From Palleronia marisminoris (GTDB taxonomy: Bacteria; Pseudomonadota; Alphaproteobacteria; Rhodobacterales; Rhodobacteraceae), in contig NZ_FWFV01000007.1 in NCBI RefSeq assembly GCF_900172315.1, positions 124,001 through 188,000 on the forward strand: a DNA stretch of 64,000 nucleotides, in the 5' to 3' direction. The translations under genes were made by a program, and so were the position numbers. Below, in pieces: positions 46,357 through 55,557 of the stretch. Position 1 is the stretch's first letter; every line of letters starts with the position of its first letter. The notes beneath the pieces were generated by a model that was not told where the DNA came from, did no database searches, and worked only from the letters and a program-made list of their open reading frames with translations.

Positions 46357-47376
46357 ATGAAAACCACCGTATTTCTCGGCACCGCGTCCGCGGCCATGTT
46401 GGTCGCAGGTCTCGCCGGCGCCCAGACGCTAAGTGACGTCCAGGAGCGCGGCACCCTGAACTGCGGCGTGTCCACCGGTCTGACCGGGTTCTCGGCCCCC
46501 AATGCGAGCGGCGAGTGGGAAGGCTTCGACGTCGCCGTCTGCCGCGCCGTCGCCGCAGCCGTTCTGGACGACCCGAGCGCCGTCGAGTTCGTGCCGACCA
46601 CCGGCAAGACCCGCTTCACCTCGCTCGCCTCGGGCGAGATCGACCTTCTTTCCCGGAACACCACCTGGACGTTCAGCCGCGACAACGACCTGAAGTTCGA
46701 ATTTGCCGGCGTGAACTACTACGACGGCCAGGGCTTCCTGATCCCGAAGGAGCTCGGCGTCACCTCGGCCAAGGACCTCGACGGCGCGACCGTCTGCGTC
46801 CAGACCGGCACCACGACCGAGCTGAACCTCGCCGACTTCTTCCGCAAGAACAACATCAGCTACGAGCCGGTCCCGATCGAGACCAACGGCGAAGCGCAGC
46901 AGCAGTACATCGCCGGTGCCTGCGACGCCTACACGACCGATGCCAGCGGCCTTGCCGCCACCCGTGCCTCGTTCGAGAACCCCTCCGAGCACGTGATCCT
47001 GCCAGAGATCATCTCGAAAGAGCCGCTCGGCCCGCTCGTGCGTCATGGTGACAGCGAATGGGGTGACGTGGTGCGCTGGACGCTCAACGCGCTTGTCGCC
47101 GCCGAGGAATACGGCGTGACCTCTGCAAACGTGCAGGACATGGCGTCGGCACCGGGCGACAACCCCGAGGTCAACCGCCTGCTCGGCACCGAGGGCGAGC
47201 TTGGCGCGATGATCGGCCTCGACAACGACTGGGCCGTCAAGGCGATCTCGGCCGGCGGCAACTATGGCGAGCTCTTCGCGCGGCACATCGGTGAGGACAC
47301 GCCGGTCGGCCTCGCCCGCGGGCTGAACGCCCAGTGGACCAACGGCGGGCTGCTCTACGCGCCTCCGTTCCGGTAA
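46357..47376 (+). CDS. aapJ: General L-amino acid-binding protein AapJ
   Basis: A 339-residue periplasmic binding protein with a signal peptide (about 1-22, ending AGA). The long SBP-3 type fits AapJ/BztA: TLNCGVSTGLTGFSAPNASGEWEGFDVAVCRAVAAAV, TVCVQTGTTTELNLADFF and the GDNPEVNRLLG tail region. A GGAAGAGG site precedes the ATG. The 207-bp gap after ATP12 should hold its promoter; TTGACG at 46229 is a possible -35 but no good -10 follows. Confidence 0.94.
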   Translation: MKTTVFLGTASAAMLVAGLAGAQTLSDVQERGTLNCGVSTGLTGFSAPNASGEWEGFDVAVCRAVAAAVLDDPSAVEFVPTTGKTRFTSLASGEIDLLSRNTTWTFSRDNDLKFEFAGVNYYDGQGFLIPKELGVTSAKDLDGATVCVQTGTTTELNLADFFRKNNISYEPVPIETNGEAQQQYIAGACDAYTTDASGLAATRASFENPSEHVILPEIISKEPLGPLVRHGDSEWGDVVRWTLNALVAAEEYGVTSANVQDMASAPGDNPEVNRLLGTEGELGAMIGLDNDWAVKAISAGGNYGELFARHIGEDTPVGLARGLNAQWTNGGLLYAPPFR

Positions 47377-47383
47377 GGTAACC

Positions 47384-47410
47384 GGGGGGCGCGGCCTGAT
47401 CGCGCTCCCC
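47384..47410 (+). terminator. Hairpin between aapJ and aapQ
   Basis: A 10-bp stem with one G-T pair (47384-47393 with 47401-47410) and seven-base loop, seven bases after the aapJ stop, without a T tract. Same arrangement as in the leftward ABC operon: a hairpin after the binding-protein gene. Confidence 0.5.
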
Positions 47411-47493
47411 CTCCTCGACCGTTCCCACCACCATCGAAGCGTCCCGACCCCGGCTCTGGCCGGGCGGACGGCGCGTAGGCAGACGGAACCGAG

Positions 47494-48729
47494 ATGGCCT
47501 CCATTTCCGATCACGACACGCCCAAGCGCCGTGGCTTCCACCCCGGAATGCTGCTCAGCGACACGCGCTACCGCGGACTGACCTTCCAGTTCATCGCCCT
47601 CATCGCGATCATCTGCATCGCGAGCTGGCTCGGCTGGAACCTCATGCGCAACTTCGCGGCGGCGGGGCTGAACTTTTCCTACGGGTTCCTCGACAACCCG
47701 GCGAATTACGACATCAACCAGACCCTCATCGACTACACGAGCCGATCGTCGCACCTGCGGGCGGCGATCGTCGGCGTGATCAACACGCTGCTGGTCGCGA
47801 TCGCCGGCTGCATCCTCGCCACGCTCATCGGCGTCTCGGCGGGTGTGATGCGGCTGTCGAAGAACTGGATCGTCGCGCGGCTCATGTCGGTCTATGTCGA
47901 GGCGTTCCGCAACGTGCCGGTCCTGATCTGGATCCTCATCATCGGGACAGTCGTCACCCTGTCGGGCGGCGCGCCCCGCGACTTCCTGACCCGCGGCGGC
48001 TCGGTCGAGCCCGATCGAGGCCTGTTCCTGGGGTCCTTCGCCTTCACCAATCGCGGTCTCTACGCGCCCGCGGTCGAGGTCGGACCCGGCTGGCCGATCG
48101 TGCTCGGCGCCCTGGTCGCCGGCATCGTCGGCTTCTTCCTCTGGCGGTCGCACGTGAAGCGGACGCTCTTCAACTCGGGCAAGCTGCTGCCGGTCTGGCC
48201 CTCCTGGGTGATCCTGATCGCGCCGGTGGTGATCGCCGAACTCGCGCTCGGGTCGATCTCGTTCATCCGGCCGGACGTGGCCGCGAACAACTTCAACATC
48301 CAGGGCGGTACGCTGATCGGCAAGCCGTTCATCGCGCTCTGGCTGGCCCTGTCGGTCTATACCGGCGCCTTCATCGCCGAGAACGTCCGCGCCGGCATCC
48401 TGTCGGTGTCGACGGGCCAGACCGAGGCGGCGGCCGCGCTTGGCCTGCGGCCCCGGCGGATCATGAACCTCGTCGTCCTTCCGCAGGCGCTGCGGGTGAT
48501 CGTGCCACCGCTGATCTCGCAATACCTGAACCTGACGAAGAACTCCTCGCTGGCCATCGCCGTGGGCTATGCGGACATCACCGCGACGCTTGGGGGGATC
48601 ACGTTGAACCAGACCGGGCGGGCGATCGAATGCGTGCTGCTGCTGATGCTGTTCTACCTCGTCATCAGCCTGACGATCTCGGGGGTGATGAACATCTACA
48701 ACGCCTCCGTCGCCCTGAAGGAGCGGTAG
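47494..48729 (+). CDS. aapQ: General L-amino acid transporter permease AapQ
   Basis: A 411-residue permease, much longer than HisQ, as usual for AapQ/BztB with extra N-terminal helices. It has NVRAGILSVSTGQTEAAAALGLRP leading into the EAA loop. Its stop is one base from the aapM start. Confidence 0.95.
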   Translation: MASISDHDTPKRRGFHPGMLLSDTRYRGLTFQFIALIAIICIASWLGWNLMRNFAAAGLNFSYGFLDNPANYDINQTLIDYTSRSSHLRAAIVGVINTLLVAIAGCILATLIGVSAGVMRLSKNWIVARLMSVYVEAFRNVPVLIWILIIGTVVTLSGGAPRDFLTRGGSVEPDRGLFLGSFAFTNRGLYAPAVEVGPGWPIVLGALVAGIVGFFLWRSHVKRTLFNSGKLLPVWPSWVILIAPVVIAELALGSISFIRPDVAANNFNIQGGTLIGKPFIALWLALSVYTGAFIAENVRAGILSVSTGQTEAAAALGLRPRRIMNLVVLPQALRVIVPPLISQYLNLTKNSSLAIAVGYADITATLGGITLNQTGRAIECVLLLMLFYLVISLTISGVMNIYNASVALKER

Positions 48730-48730
48730 A

Positions 48731-50026
48731 ATGAGCGACACCCACGCCCAATCCGTCGCCTTCGTCCGCGAAAGCTTCATCCCCGAACAGGCCCCCCCGG
48801 CGCGCGAGACCGGCGCGATCCGCTGGGTCCGCCACAACCTGTTCCCGACGATCCCGAACGCGATCCTGACGCTCCTGGCGCTCTACGTGATCTACGTGCT
48901 GCTGTCGGGGCTTCTGCCGTGGCTGCTCGGCGGCGTGTGGAACGCGGGCTCGCTCAGTGAATGCCGCGAGATCACCGGCGCCGGGGCGGGGGGCTGTTTC
49001 GCCGTCCTGACCGAGCGGTGGAACCAGCTGATCTTCGGCTTCGCCTTTCCGCAGACCGAGTATTGGCGCCCCCTCCTCGCCTTCGTCCTCCTCTTCGTCG
49101 CCGGCGCGCCCGCGCTTTTGCCTGATCTGCCGCGGCGACTTCTGATCCTGACGGCGCTCTATCCCTTCGTCGCGTACTGGCTGCTCTGGGGCGGCACGAT
49201 CCTGACGCCCGTTTCTGCCTTCCTGGGCGTCCTCGCCGGCTATTTCGCCTTCAAGGCGACCGATCGCTGGAGTTTCGCGCTGTCGCTCGGGGCCGCCGTG
49301 GTCGCGGCCGTTGCGGTTTGGTGGGTCGGCGGCTGGGTCGCGTCGCAAGAGCGCGACTTCCTTGCCATTCAGCGAATTCAGAGCCGGGACATGGGGGGCT
49401 ACATGCTCAACATGATCCTCGGGACGGTCTGCATCTCGCTGTCGCTGCCTTTCGGCATCCTGCTGGCTCTCGGCCGGCAGTCGCGCCTGCCGCTCATCAA
49501 GTATGTCTGCGTGGCGTTCATCGAGTTCGTCCGCGGCGTCCCGCTGATCACGCTTCTCTTCGTGGCGAACGTGGTGCTGGCCTACTTCCTGCCGCCCGAT
49601 ACCAATTTCGACCTGATCCTGCGGGTCATCATCATGATCACCATGTTCGCCTCGGCCTATATCGCCGAGGTGATCCGCGGGGGCCTCGCCGCCCTGCCGC
49701 GCGGCCAGTACGAGGCCGCCGACAGCCTCGGCCTCGACTATGCGCAGGCCATGCGGCTGATCATCCTTCCGCAGGCGCTGAAGATCTCGATCCCCGGCAT
49801 CGTCAACGTGGCGGTGGGGCTGTTCAAGGACACGACGCTGGTGTCGATCATCTCGATGTTCGACGTGGTGGGCATGATCCGCGGGCCGATCCTCGCCTCG
49901 ACCGATTGGAACGGCGTCTACTGGGAGCTCTACGGCTTCGCGGCGCTGCTGTTCTTCGTCACCTGCTACGGCATTTCGCAATATTCCCAGTGGCTCGAGC
50001 GCAAGCTTGCCACCGAACACCGGTAA
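48731..50026 (+). CDS. aapM: General L-amino acid transporter permease AapM
   Basis: A 431-residue permease of the AapM/BztC type, with a long extra N-terminal half of several helices and the C-terminal permease domain (FVRGVPLITLLFVANVVL, GGLAALPRGQYEAADSLGLDYAQAMRLIILPQALK). aapP follows after 12 bases with an AAGGAG site. Confidence 0.95.
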   Translation: MSDTHAQSVAFVRESFIPEQAPPARETGAIRWVRHNLFPTIPNAILTLLALYVIYVLLSGLLPWLLGGVWNAGSLSECREITGAGAGGCFAVLTERWNQLIFGFAFPQTEYWRPLLAFVLLFVAGAPALLPDLPRRLLILTALYPFVAYWLLWGGTILTPVSAFLGVLAGYFAFKATDRWSFALSLGAAVVAAVAVWWVGGWVASQERDFLAIQRIQSRDMGGYMLNMILGTVCISLSLPFGILLALGRQSRLPLIKYVCVAFIEFVRGVPLITLLFVANVVLAYFLPPDTNFDLILRVIIMITMFASAYIAEVIRGGLAALPRGQYEAADSLGLDYAQAMRLIILPQALKISIPGIVNVAVGLFKDTTLVSIISMFDVVGMIRGPILASTDWNGVYWELYGFAALLFFVTCYGISQYSQWLERKLATEHR

Positions 50027-50038
50027 GGAGCGCCCCTC

Positions 50039-50827
50039 ATGGAAACCGCAAACACCCGCGCGCCCGACCGCAGCCAGCTCAAGGTATCGGACGAGGTCGC
50101 CATCGAGATCGACGGCATGAACAAGTGGTTCGGCAATTTCCACGTGCTGCGCGATATCGACCTGACCGTCTACAAGGGCGAGCGCATCGTCGTCTGCGGC
50201 CCGTCAGGCTCGGGGAAATCGACGCTGATCCGCTGCATCAACGGGTTGGAAGAGCACCAGAAGGGCAGGATCACCGTCGACGGCACGGTGCTGAACTCGG
50301 ACCTCAAGCAGATCGACAAGATCCGATCCGAGGTCGGGATGTGCTTCCAGCACTTCAACCTCTTCCCGCACCTCACGATCCTCGAGAACTGCACCCTCGC
50401 GCCGATCTGGGTCCGCAAGACTCCGAAGAAAGAGGCCGAGGAAACCGCGATGCACTTCCTCGAGAAGGTGAAGATTCCCGACCAGGCGAACAAGTATCCC
50501 GGCCAGCTATCGGGCGGGCAGCAGCAGCGCGTGGCAATCGCGCGATCCTTGTGCATGCGACCCAAGATCATGCTCTTCGACGAGCCGACCTCGGCCCTCG
50601 ATCCCGAGATGATCAAGGAGGTGCTCGACACGATGATCGAGCTGGCCGAAGAGGGGATGACGATGATCTGCGTGACCCACGAGATGGGCTTTGCGCGGCA
50701 GGTCGCGAACCGGGTGATCTTCATGGCCGACGGTCAGATCGTCGAGCAGAACGAGCCCGAGGCCTTCTTCAACAATCCGAAATCCGAGCGGACCAAGCAG
50801 TTCCTGAGCCAGATTCTCGGCCACTGA
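50039..50827 (+). CDS. aapP: General L-amino acid transporter ATPase AapP
   Basis: A 262-residue ATPase with Walker [10 protein letters not shown], signature LSGGQQQR, Walker [14 protein letters not shown] and switch His in VTHEMG. It completes the aapJQMP operon, a broad-range L-amino acid importer in the inner membrane. Convergent with the sixA-like gene nine bases away. Confidence 0.96.
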   Translation: METANTRAPDRSQLKVSDEVAIEIDGMNKWFGNFHVLRDIDLTVYKGERIVVCGPSGSGKSTLIRCINGLEEHQKGRITVDGTVLNSDLKQIDKIRSEVGMCFQHFNLFPHLTILENCTLAPIWVRKTPKKEAEETAMHFLEKVKIPDQANKYPGQLSGGQQQRVAIARSLCMRPKIMLFDEPTSALDPEMIKEVLDTMIELAEEGMTMICVTHEMGFARQVANRVIFMADGQIVEQNEPEAFFNNPKSERTKQFLSQILGH

Positions 50828-50836
50828 GGTGAGGCG

Positions 50837-51343
50837 TCAGTCCGTCAGGTCGCGCGGCACCACGAAATCCACGACATGCCCCTCGCGCGGGGCCACGTCG
50901 CCCCAGGAGGCGACCTCGAAGTCGAGGATCAGCGTCGCGCAGGTCGGGAAATAGGCGAACTCGCCGCGATCGGGCGTGGTGCGGACCAGCCGCTGCGCCA
51001 GCGTCGCCATGCCGGGGTTATGCGCGATCAGGATGACGCAAGCCTCGGGCCGGCCCACCAAAGCCGCCAGCATCGTCTCGGGCGAGGAATGGTACAGTGC
51101 ACGGTCGCGGACGGCATTGGGCGCCGCGCAAAGCCGCGGGCCGATCCCGGCCCATGTCTCGACCACGCGCCGGGCTGTGGATAGCAGCGCGACCTCGGGC
51201 CGGTGGTCATTCTCGCTCAGCCAGCGGCCGATGGCGGTGGCGGATCTTTCGCCGCGGCGGGTGAGGGGACGGTCGTGGTCGTCGAGGTCGGGGTGGTCCC
51301 ACGCCGATTTCGCGTGGCGTGTCAGGATCAGCCGTCGGCTCAC
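50837..51343 (-). CDS. SixA-like histidine phosphatase
   Basis: A 168-residue protein with the branch-2 RHG motif LTRHAKSAW at the N-terminus, a GERSA stretch, [11 protein letters not shown], and the second catalytic His in [13 protein letters not shown]. It resembles SixA phosphohistidine phosphatases. The start is GTG at 51343, overlapping the argB stop (GTGA). Confidence 0.88.
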   Translation of the reverse strand: MSRRLILTRHAKSAWDHPDLDDHDRPLTRRGERSATAIGRWLSENDHRPEVALLSTARRVVETWAGIGPRLCAAPNAVRDRALYHSSPETMLAALVGRPEACVILIAHNPGMATLAQRLVRTTPDRGEFAYFPTCATLILDFEVASWGDVAPREGHVVDFVVPRDLTD

Positions 51344-52209
51344 CGCTTGCCCCGGATCAGCGTGCCGGCGCCCGCCTTGGTGTAAAGCTCCAGCAGGCAG
51401 GCGTTCGGCACGCGTCCGTCCAGGATCACCACGGCCCGCACGCCGTCTTCCATGGCCAGCAGGGCCGTCTCGGTCTTGGGGATCATCCCGCCCGAGATCA
51501 CACCGGTATCGGTCAGCTCCTGGATCGCCTCGGGCGTAATCTCCGAAATCACCTCGCCATCCGCGCCCTTCACGCCGGCCACGTCCGTCAGCAGAAGCAG
51601 GCGGTCGGCTTTCAGCGCCCCCGCGATGGCGCCGGCCGCCGTGTCGCCGTTCACGTTGAAGGTCTCGCCGTTCCGGCCCGCGCCGATGGGGGCGATCACG
51701 GGGATCGTCTTGCTGTCCTTCATCCGTTCCAGAAAGGTCGGGTTCATCTCGACCGGCGTGCCGACGAAGCCCAGTTCCGGGTTCGTCTGCTCGCAAATCA
51801 TCAGCTGCGCGTCCTTGCCCGAGATGCCGACGGCGGTGCCACCCTCGGCCTGAATCGCCTGCACGATGCGCTTGCCGACGAAGCCCGAAAGGACCATCTC
51901 GACCACCTCGATCGTGGCCGCGTCGGTCACGCGCTTGCCGCCGACGAAGGTGCTCTCGACGCCCTGCGCCTTCAGCACCGCGTTGATCATCGGGCCGCCG
52001 CCATGGACGATCACCGGGTTCACGCCGACATGGCTCATCAGGACCACGTCGCGGGCGAAACTGCGCATCGCCTCGTCCGAGCCCATGGCGTGCCCGCCCA
52101 GCTTGATGACCACCGTGGCGCCCGCATATCGCTGGAAGAACGGCAGGGCCTGCGACAGGGTGTGGGCCGTCTGGGCCCAATCTTCAGAGGCGGGATGGGT
52201 CTCGGTCAT
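51340..52209 (-). CDS. argB: Acetylglutamate kinase
   Basis: A 289-residue amino acid kinase for the second step of arginine synthesis. KLGGHAM binds phosphate, [11 protein letters not shown] is the substrate loop, and the C-terminal region has [11 protein letters not shown]. The N-terminal extension before VVIKLGG fits arginine-sensitive hexameric enzymes, though feedback inhibition is inference. Overlaps the sixA-like gene. Confidence 0.96.
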   Translation of the reverse strand: MTETHPASEDWAQTAHTLSQALPFFQRYAGATVVIKLGGHAMGSDEAMRSFARDVVLMSHVGVNPVIVHGGGPMINAVLKAQGVESTFVGGKRVTDAATIEVVEMVLSGFVGKRIVQAIQAEGGTAVGISGKDAQLMICEQTNPELGFVGTPVEMNPTFLERMKDSKTIPVIAPIGAGRNGETFNVNGDTAAGAIAGALKADRLLLLTDVAGVKGADGEVISEITPEAIQELTDTGVISGGMIPKTETALLAMEDGVRAVVILDGRVPNACLLELYTKAGAGTLIRGKR

Positions 52210-52292
52210 GGGGCCTACTTGCTACGAATGGGGCGCGGCGGTTCCGCCAGTCTTAGCCGGGCGAAACCCGATTTGCCATATGGTCGGACCGG

Positions 52293-52937
52293 TCAGGCAA
52301 TTCCGGCGATGACGGCGCGGAGCGTCTCGATCCCGTCGCCCGTTTCGGACGAGGTCACGACGATCTCGGGATAGGCGGCGGGGTGGCGTGCCAAGGTCTC
52401 GCGAAGGGCGGCTTGTGTGCGGTCGCGATCGGCACCCTTTACCTTATCCGACTTCGTCAGCACCGCCTGGAACGGTACAGCTGCCTTGTCGAGCAGATCC
52501 ATGATCTCGGCATCGACGGGTTTCGGGCCGTGGCGATGGTCGATCAGCAGGAAGGCGCGGCGCAGATTCGCGCGGCCGCCCAGATAGGCCTTCATCACCC
52601 TCTGCCACTGTTGCACGACCGGCACCGGCGCGTTCGCGAAGCCGTAGCCCGGCAGGTCGACGAGGTAGAGATGCGCCAGCGTGAAGAAGTTGACCTCTTG
52701 CGTGCGCCCCGGCGTGTTCGAGGCCCGCGCGATGTTCCGCCGCCCGGTCAGCGCGTTGATCAGGCTCGACTTGCCCACGTTCGACCGGCCGGCAAAGCAG
52801 ATCTCGACCCGGTCGTCCGGGGGCAGGCCGTCCATCGCGACGACGCCCTTCAGGAACTGCGTCTCCTGGCGGAACAGCTTGGTGCCTGCCTCACGCTCCT
52901 CGGCGCTCGGGTCGGCTTCGGGGAAGGGCAGGTTCAT
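52293..52937 (-). CDS. engB: GTP-binding protein EngB/YihA
   Basis: A 214-residue GTPase used in 50S ribosome assembly. G1 GRSNVGKSS, G2 Thr in the NTPGRTQEVNFF stretch, G3 DLPGYG and G4 TKSDK are all present. Its start overlaps the MOSC stop by four bases. Confidence 0.96.
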   Translation of the reverse strand: MNLPFPEADPSAEEREAGTKLFRQETQFLKGVVAMDGLPPDDRVEICFAGRSNVGKSSLINALTGRRNIARASNTPGRTQEVNFFTLAHLYLVDLPGYGFANAPVPVVQQWQRVMKAYLGGRANLRRAFLLIDHRHGPKPVDAEIMDLLDKAAVPFQAVLTKSDKVKGADRDRTQAALRETLARHPAAYPEIVVTSSETGDGIETLRAVIAGIA

Positions 52938-53668
52938 GCCAGCAACTCCACGGTCTCGCCCCGGTTCACGGTGCCGCCACGGGTGACGCGCGCATAGACG
53001 CCGACATCCTTGCCGCCCGTCGTCTTCGACAGAAGCTCCAGCATCGCGATATCCCGGGTTCCGGTGTCGGGGTTGGCGTCGGTGGCGCGGCAGCGGCCGG
53101 TGGGCTCGAGCACTTCGATCTCCGCATCACCGAGCCGAAGCCGTCTCCCGACCCAACCAAGCTCGGACCACGCTTCGGCGTCCGAGATCACGATATTCGC
53201 GCGAAAGCGGAGCGCTTCGACGGTCTGCCCGGCGGCCTCGGATAGCGCATCCAGGGTCGCCTGCGTCAGCACGTGCACCGTGGCCTGCCCGTTATCGGCG
53301 AAGCTTTCGGGCGGAGCAGGCAGCACGCGGGCGGGCGCGGGCTTGTCCTCAGGCCAGATCGGTCGGACCCAGTCGAGCAACTGCGCCGCATCGTCAGGGA
53401 GCGAAAAGCTGCGCGTCGGACGGTCGGGGTGGGACAGGGTGATCCGGTCGCCCGCCGTTTCAGCACGCACCGCAGCAAGGCCGGGACCTGCCATCACCTG
53501 CAGAAACGCGGCCTTCGGCATCCAGCCTGACCGGTCGGGCGCCTTCGCATGGGCAATCGCCCATGCCCTGTCTCCGGGAAAGGGGGCGTCCGCGCTCAGG
53601 AACGCCGCGTCCAGAGGCTCGGCACCGACGCCCTTGATCGGGTAGCGGTAGAGCCCCCCGACCTTCAT
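52934..53668 (-). CDS. MOSC-domain protein
   Basis: A 244-residue protein with an N-terminal MOSC beta-barrel half (VGGLYRYPIKGVGAEPLD) and a C-terminal MOSC domain with FRANIVISDAEAWSELGW and LEPTGRCRATDANPDTGTRD, where Cys in GRCRAT is the conserved sulfur- or molybdenum-cofactor-related residue. Like YiiM/YcbX it may reduce or transfer sulfur using molybdopterin. Its start overlaps the yidC stop. Confidence 0.9.
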   Translation of the reverse strand: MKVGGLYRYPIKGVGAEPLDAAFLSADAPFPGDRAWAIAHAKAPDRSGWMPKAAFLQVMAGPGLAAVRAETAGDRITLSHPDRPTRSFSLPDDAAQLLDWVRPIWPEDKPAPARVLPAPPESFADNGQATVHVLTQATLDALSEAAGQTVEALRFRANIVISDAEAWSELGWVGRRLRLGDAEIEVLEPTGRCRATDANPDTGTRDIAMLELLSKTTGGKDVGVYARVTRGGTVNRGETVELLA

Positions 53669-55461
53669 TTTGCGTCCTTGTTCCGCCGGAACGAGCCCAG
53701 GATGTTGCCCAGCAGGTCGGGTTTGTACCCCTGGCTGCGCATGATCGCGTATTGCTGGGTAAAGGTGATGGTGTTGTTCGCGATCCAGTAGAGCACGAGG
53801 CCGCTCGCGAACTGGCCCAGCATGAACATGAACACCCATGGCATCCAGGCGAAGATCATCGCCTGCGTCGCGTCGGCGGGGGCCGGGTTCAGTTTCTGCT
53901 GCAGCCACATCGAGATGCCCAGAAGGATCGGCAGCACGCCCAGCGACAGGATCGCAAGGAACGAGCTGGGATCGGGCGTGCCCCAGGGCAGCAGCCCGAA
54001 GAGGTTCAGGATCGAGCTCGGGTCCGGCGCCGAAAGGTCGTCGATCCACAACAGCCACGGCGCGTGGCGCAGCTCGAGCGTGACGAAGATCACCTTGTAG
54101 AGCGAGAAGAAGATCGGGATCTGCAGCAGGATCGGAAGGCAGCCCGCCGCCGGGTTAACCTTGTTCTTCTTGTAGAGCTCCATCATGCCCTGCTGAAGCT
54201 TCTGGCGGTCGTCGCCCGCCTTCTCCTTCATCTTCTCCATCTCGGGCTGAAGCTCTTTCATCTTCGCCATCGAGACGTAGGACTTGTAGGCCAGGGGCAG
54301 CAGCAGCGCCTTGATCCCGAGGGTCAGGACGATGATCGCCCAGCCCATGTTGCCGATCACGCCGTTCAGCCAGTGCAGGGCCACGAAGATCGGCTTGGTC
54401 AGGAAGAAGAACCAGCCCCAGTCGATCGAGTCGACGAAGCCGTCGATCCCCTGCTCCTGGTAGTTCAGGATCGTCTCCCATTCCTTCGCGCCGGCGAAGA
54501 GGCGCAGCGAGGTCGAGCCGGTTTCGCCCGGGGCAACCTCGAGCGTCGGGAGGCGGGCCTCGGTCTGGTAGATTTCGCCGCCGGGGACGAACTTGGCGAC
54601 GCTGGTGAAGCTGGTGCCCGGCGTCGGGATCAGCGTGGTCATCCAGTACTTGTCGGTGAAGCCGATCCAGCCGTCCTCGATCACCTCGATCACGTCCGCC
54701 GGCCCGCCTTCGCGGGCGATCTGGTCGAGGTCGGGCAGGTCGTCGTAGTCGAGCTCCTGCAACTCTCCGTCGGACATGCGCACGACGCCTTCGTGCAGGA
54801 TGAAGAACCCGGCCAGATCCATGTCGCCGTGGCGCGCAACGGTGCCGTAGGGGGCGAGGCGGACGGCATTCCCGGTGGAGTTAAGGACCGACTGGTCGAC
54901 GGTGAACATGTAGTCCTCGTCCACCGAGATCGTGCGGCGGAACACCAGGCCGTTGCCGTTGTCCCATTCCAGCGTGACGGGGTTGCCGGGCGACAGCGTC
55001 TCGCCTTCGACCACCTGCCACGGCGTCTGCGCGCCGGGCACGTCCTCGTAGGCCAGGTCGCCGCCGGGGGCCCAGCCGAAGAGGGCGTAGTACGGGCGGT
55101 CGCTGGCGACCGGGTTCAGAAGCTCGACCAAGGGGGAGCTTTCGTCGACCTCCACGTGGTAATTCTTGAGCGCCAGCTCGTCGATCCGCCCGCCGATCAG
55201 CGAGATCGAGCCGGACAGGGCCGGCGTGTCGATCTCGATCCGCGGCGCGTCCACGGCGACCGCGGCGGGAGAGCCGTCCTGCGGGGCGTTGGTCGATCCG
55301 GGAGGCGCGGGGGCGGTGGCGGGGTTGGCCGGGGCGCTGGTCTCGCTGACCTGATCGTCGGTCATCGTCGCCTCTTCCGGTGGGAAGAGGAGCGTCCACC
55401 CTAGGATCACGAGCGCGCTCAGGACGATCGCGAGGATCATGTTGCGGTTCTGGTCGTCCAT
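53665..55461 (-). CDS. yidC: Membrane protein insertase YidC
   Basis: A 598-residue protein with an uncleaved N-terminal helix (residues 8-23), a large periplasmic P1 domain and a C-terminal insertase core of five helices, including MAKMKELQPEMEKMKEKAGDDRQKLQQGMMELYKKNKVNP and GCLPILLQIPIFFSLYKV. The start at 55461 gives MDDQNRNM. It heads the overlapping yidC-MOSC-engB run; the canonical link to rnpA/yidD is broken by about 3 kb. Confidence 0.97.
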   Translation of the reverse strand: MDDQNRNMILAIVLSALVILGWTLLFPPEEATMTDDQVSETSAPANPATAPAPPGSTNAPQDGSPAAVAVDAPRIEIDTPALSGSISLIGGRIDELALKNYHVEVDESSPLVELLNPVASDRPYYALFGWAPGGDLAYEDVPGAQTPWQVVEGETLSPGNPVTLEWDNGNGLVFRRTISVDEDYMFTVDQSVLNSTGNAVRLAPYGTVARHGDMDLAGFFILHEGVVRMSDGELQELDYDDLPDLDQIAREGGPADVIEVIEDGWIGFTDKYWMTTLIPTPGTSFTSVAKFVPGGEIYQTEARLPTLEVAPGETGSTSLRLFAGAKEWETILNYQEQGIDGFVDSIDWGWFFFLTKPIFVALHWLNGVIGNMGWAIIVLTLGIKALLLPLAYKSYVSMAKMKELQPEMEKMKEKAGDDRQKLQQGMMELYKKNKVNPAAGCLPILLQIPIFFSLYKVIFVTLELRHAPWLLWIDDLSAPDPSSILNLFGLLPWGTPDPSSFLAILSLGVLPILLGISMWLQQKLNPAPADATQAMIFAWMPWVFMFMLGQFASGLVLYWIANNTITFTQQYAIMRSQGYKPDLLGNILGSFRRNKDAK

Positions 55462-55557
55462 GGCGCCTGCGCCCCCGGTTGCTGTCGCTCGGTCGCCGCG
55501 GTTCAACAGGCGGGCAGAGGGATCGTCAAGGCGTTTCGGGCTTCAAGCACGGTGCCG

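Noticed and set aside
48731-50026. AapM as a fusion protein, because it is almost twice the length of HisM
   Set aside because: Long N-terminal halves are normal in AapM/BztC permeases, so this is a family trait.
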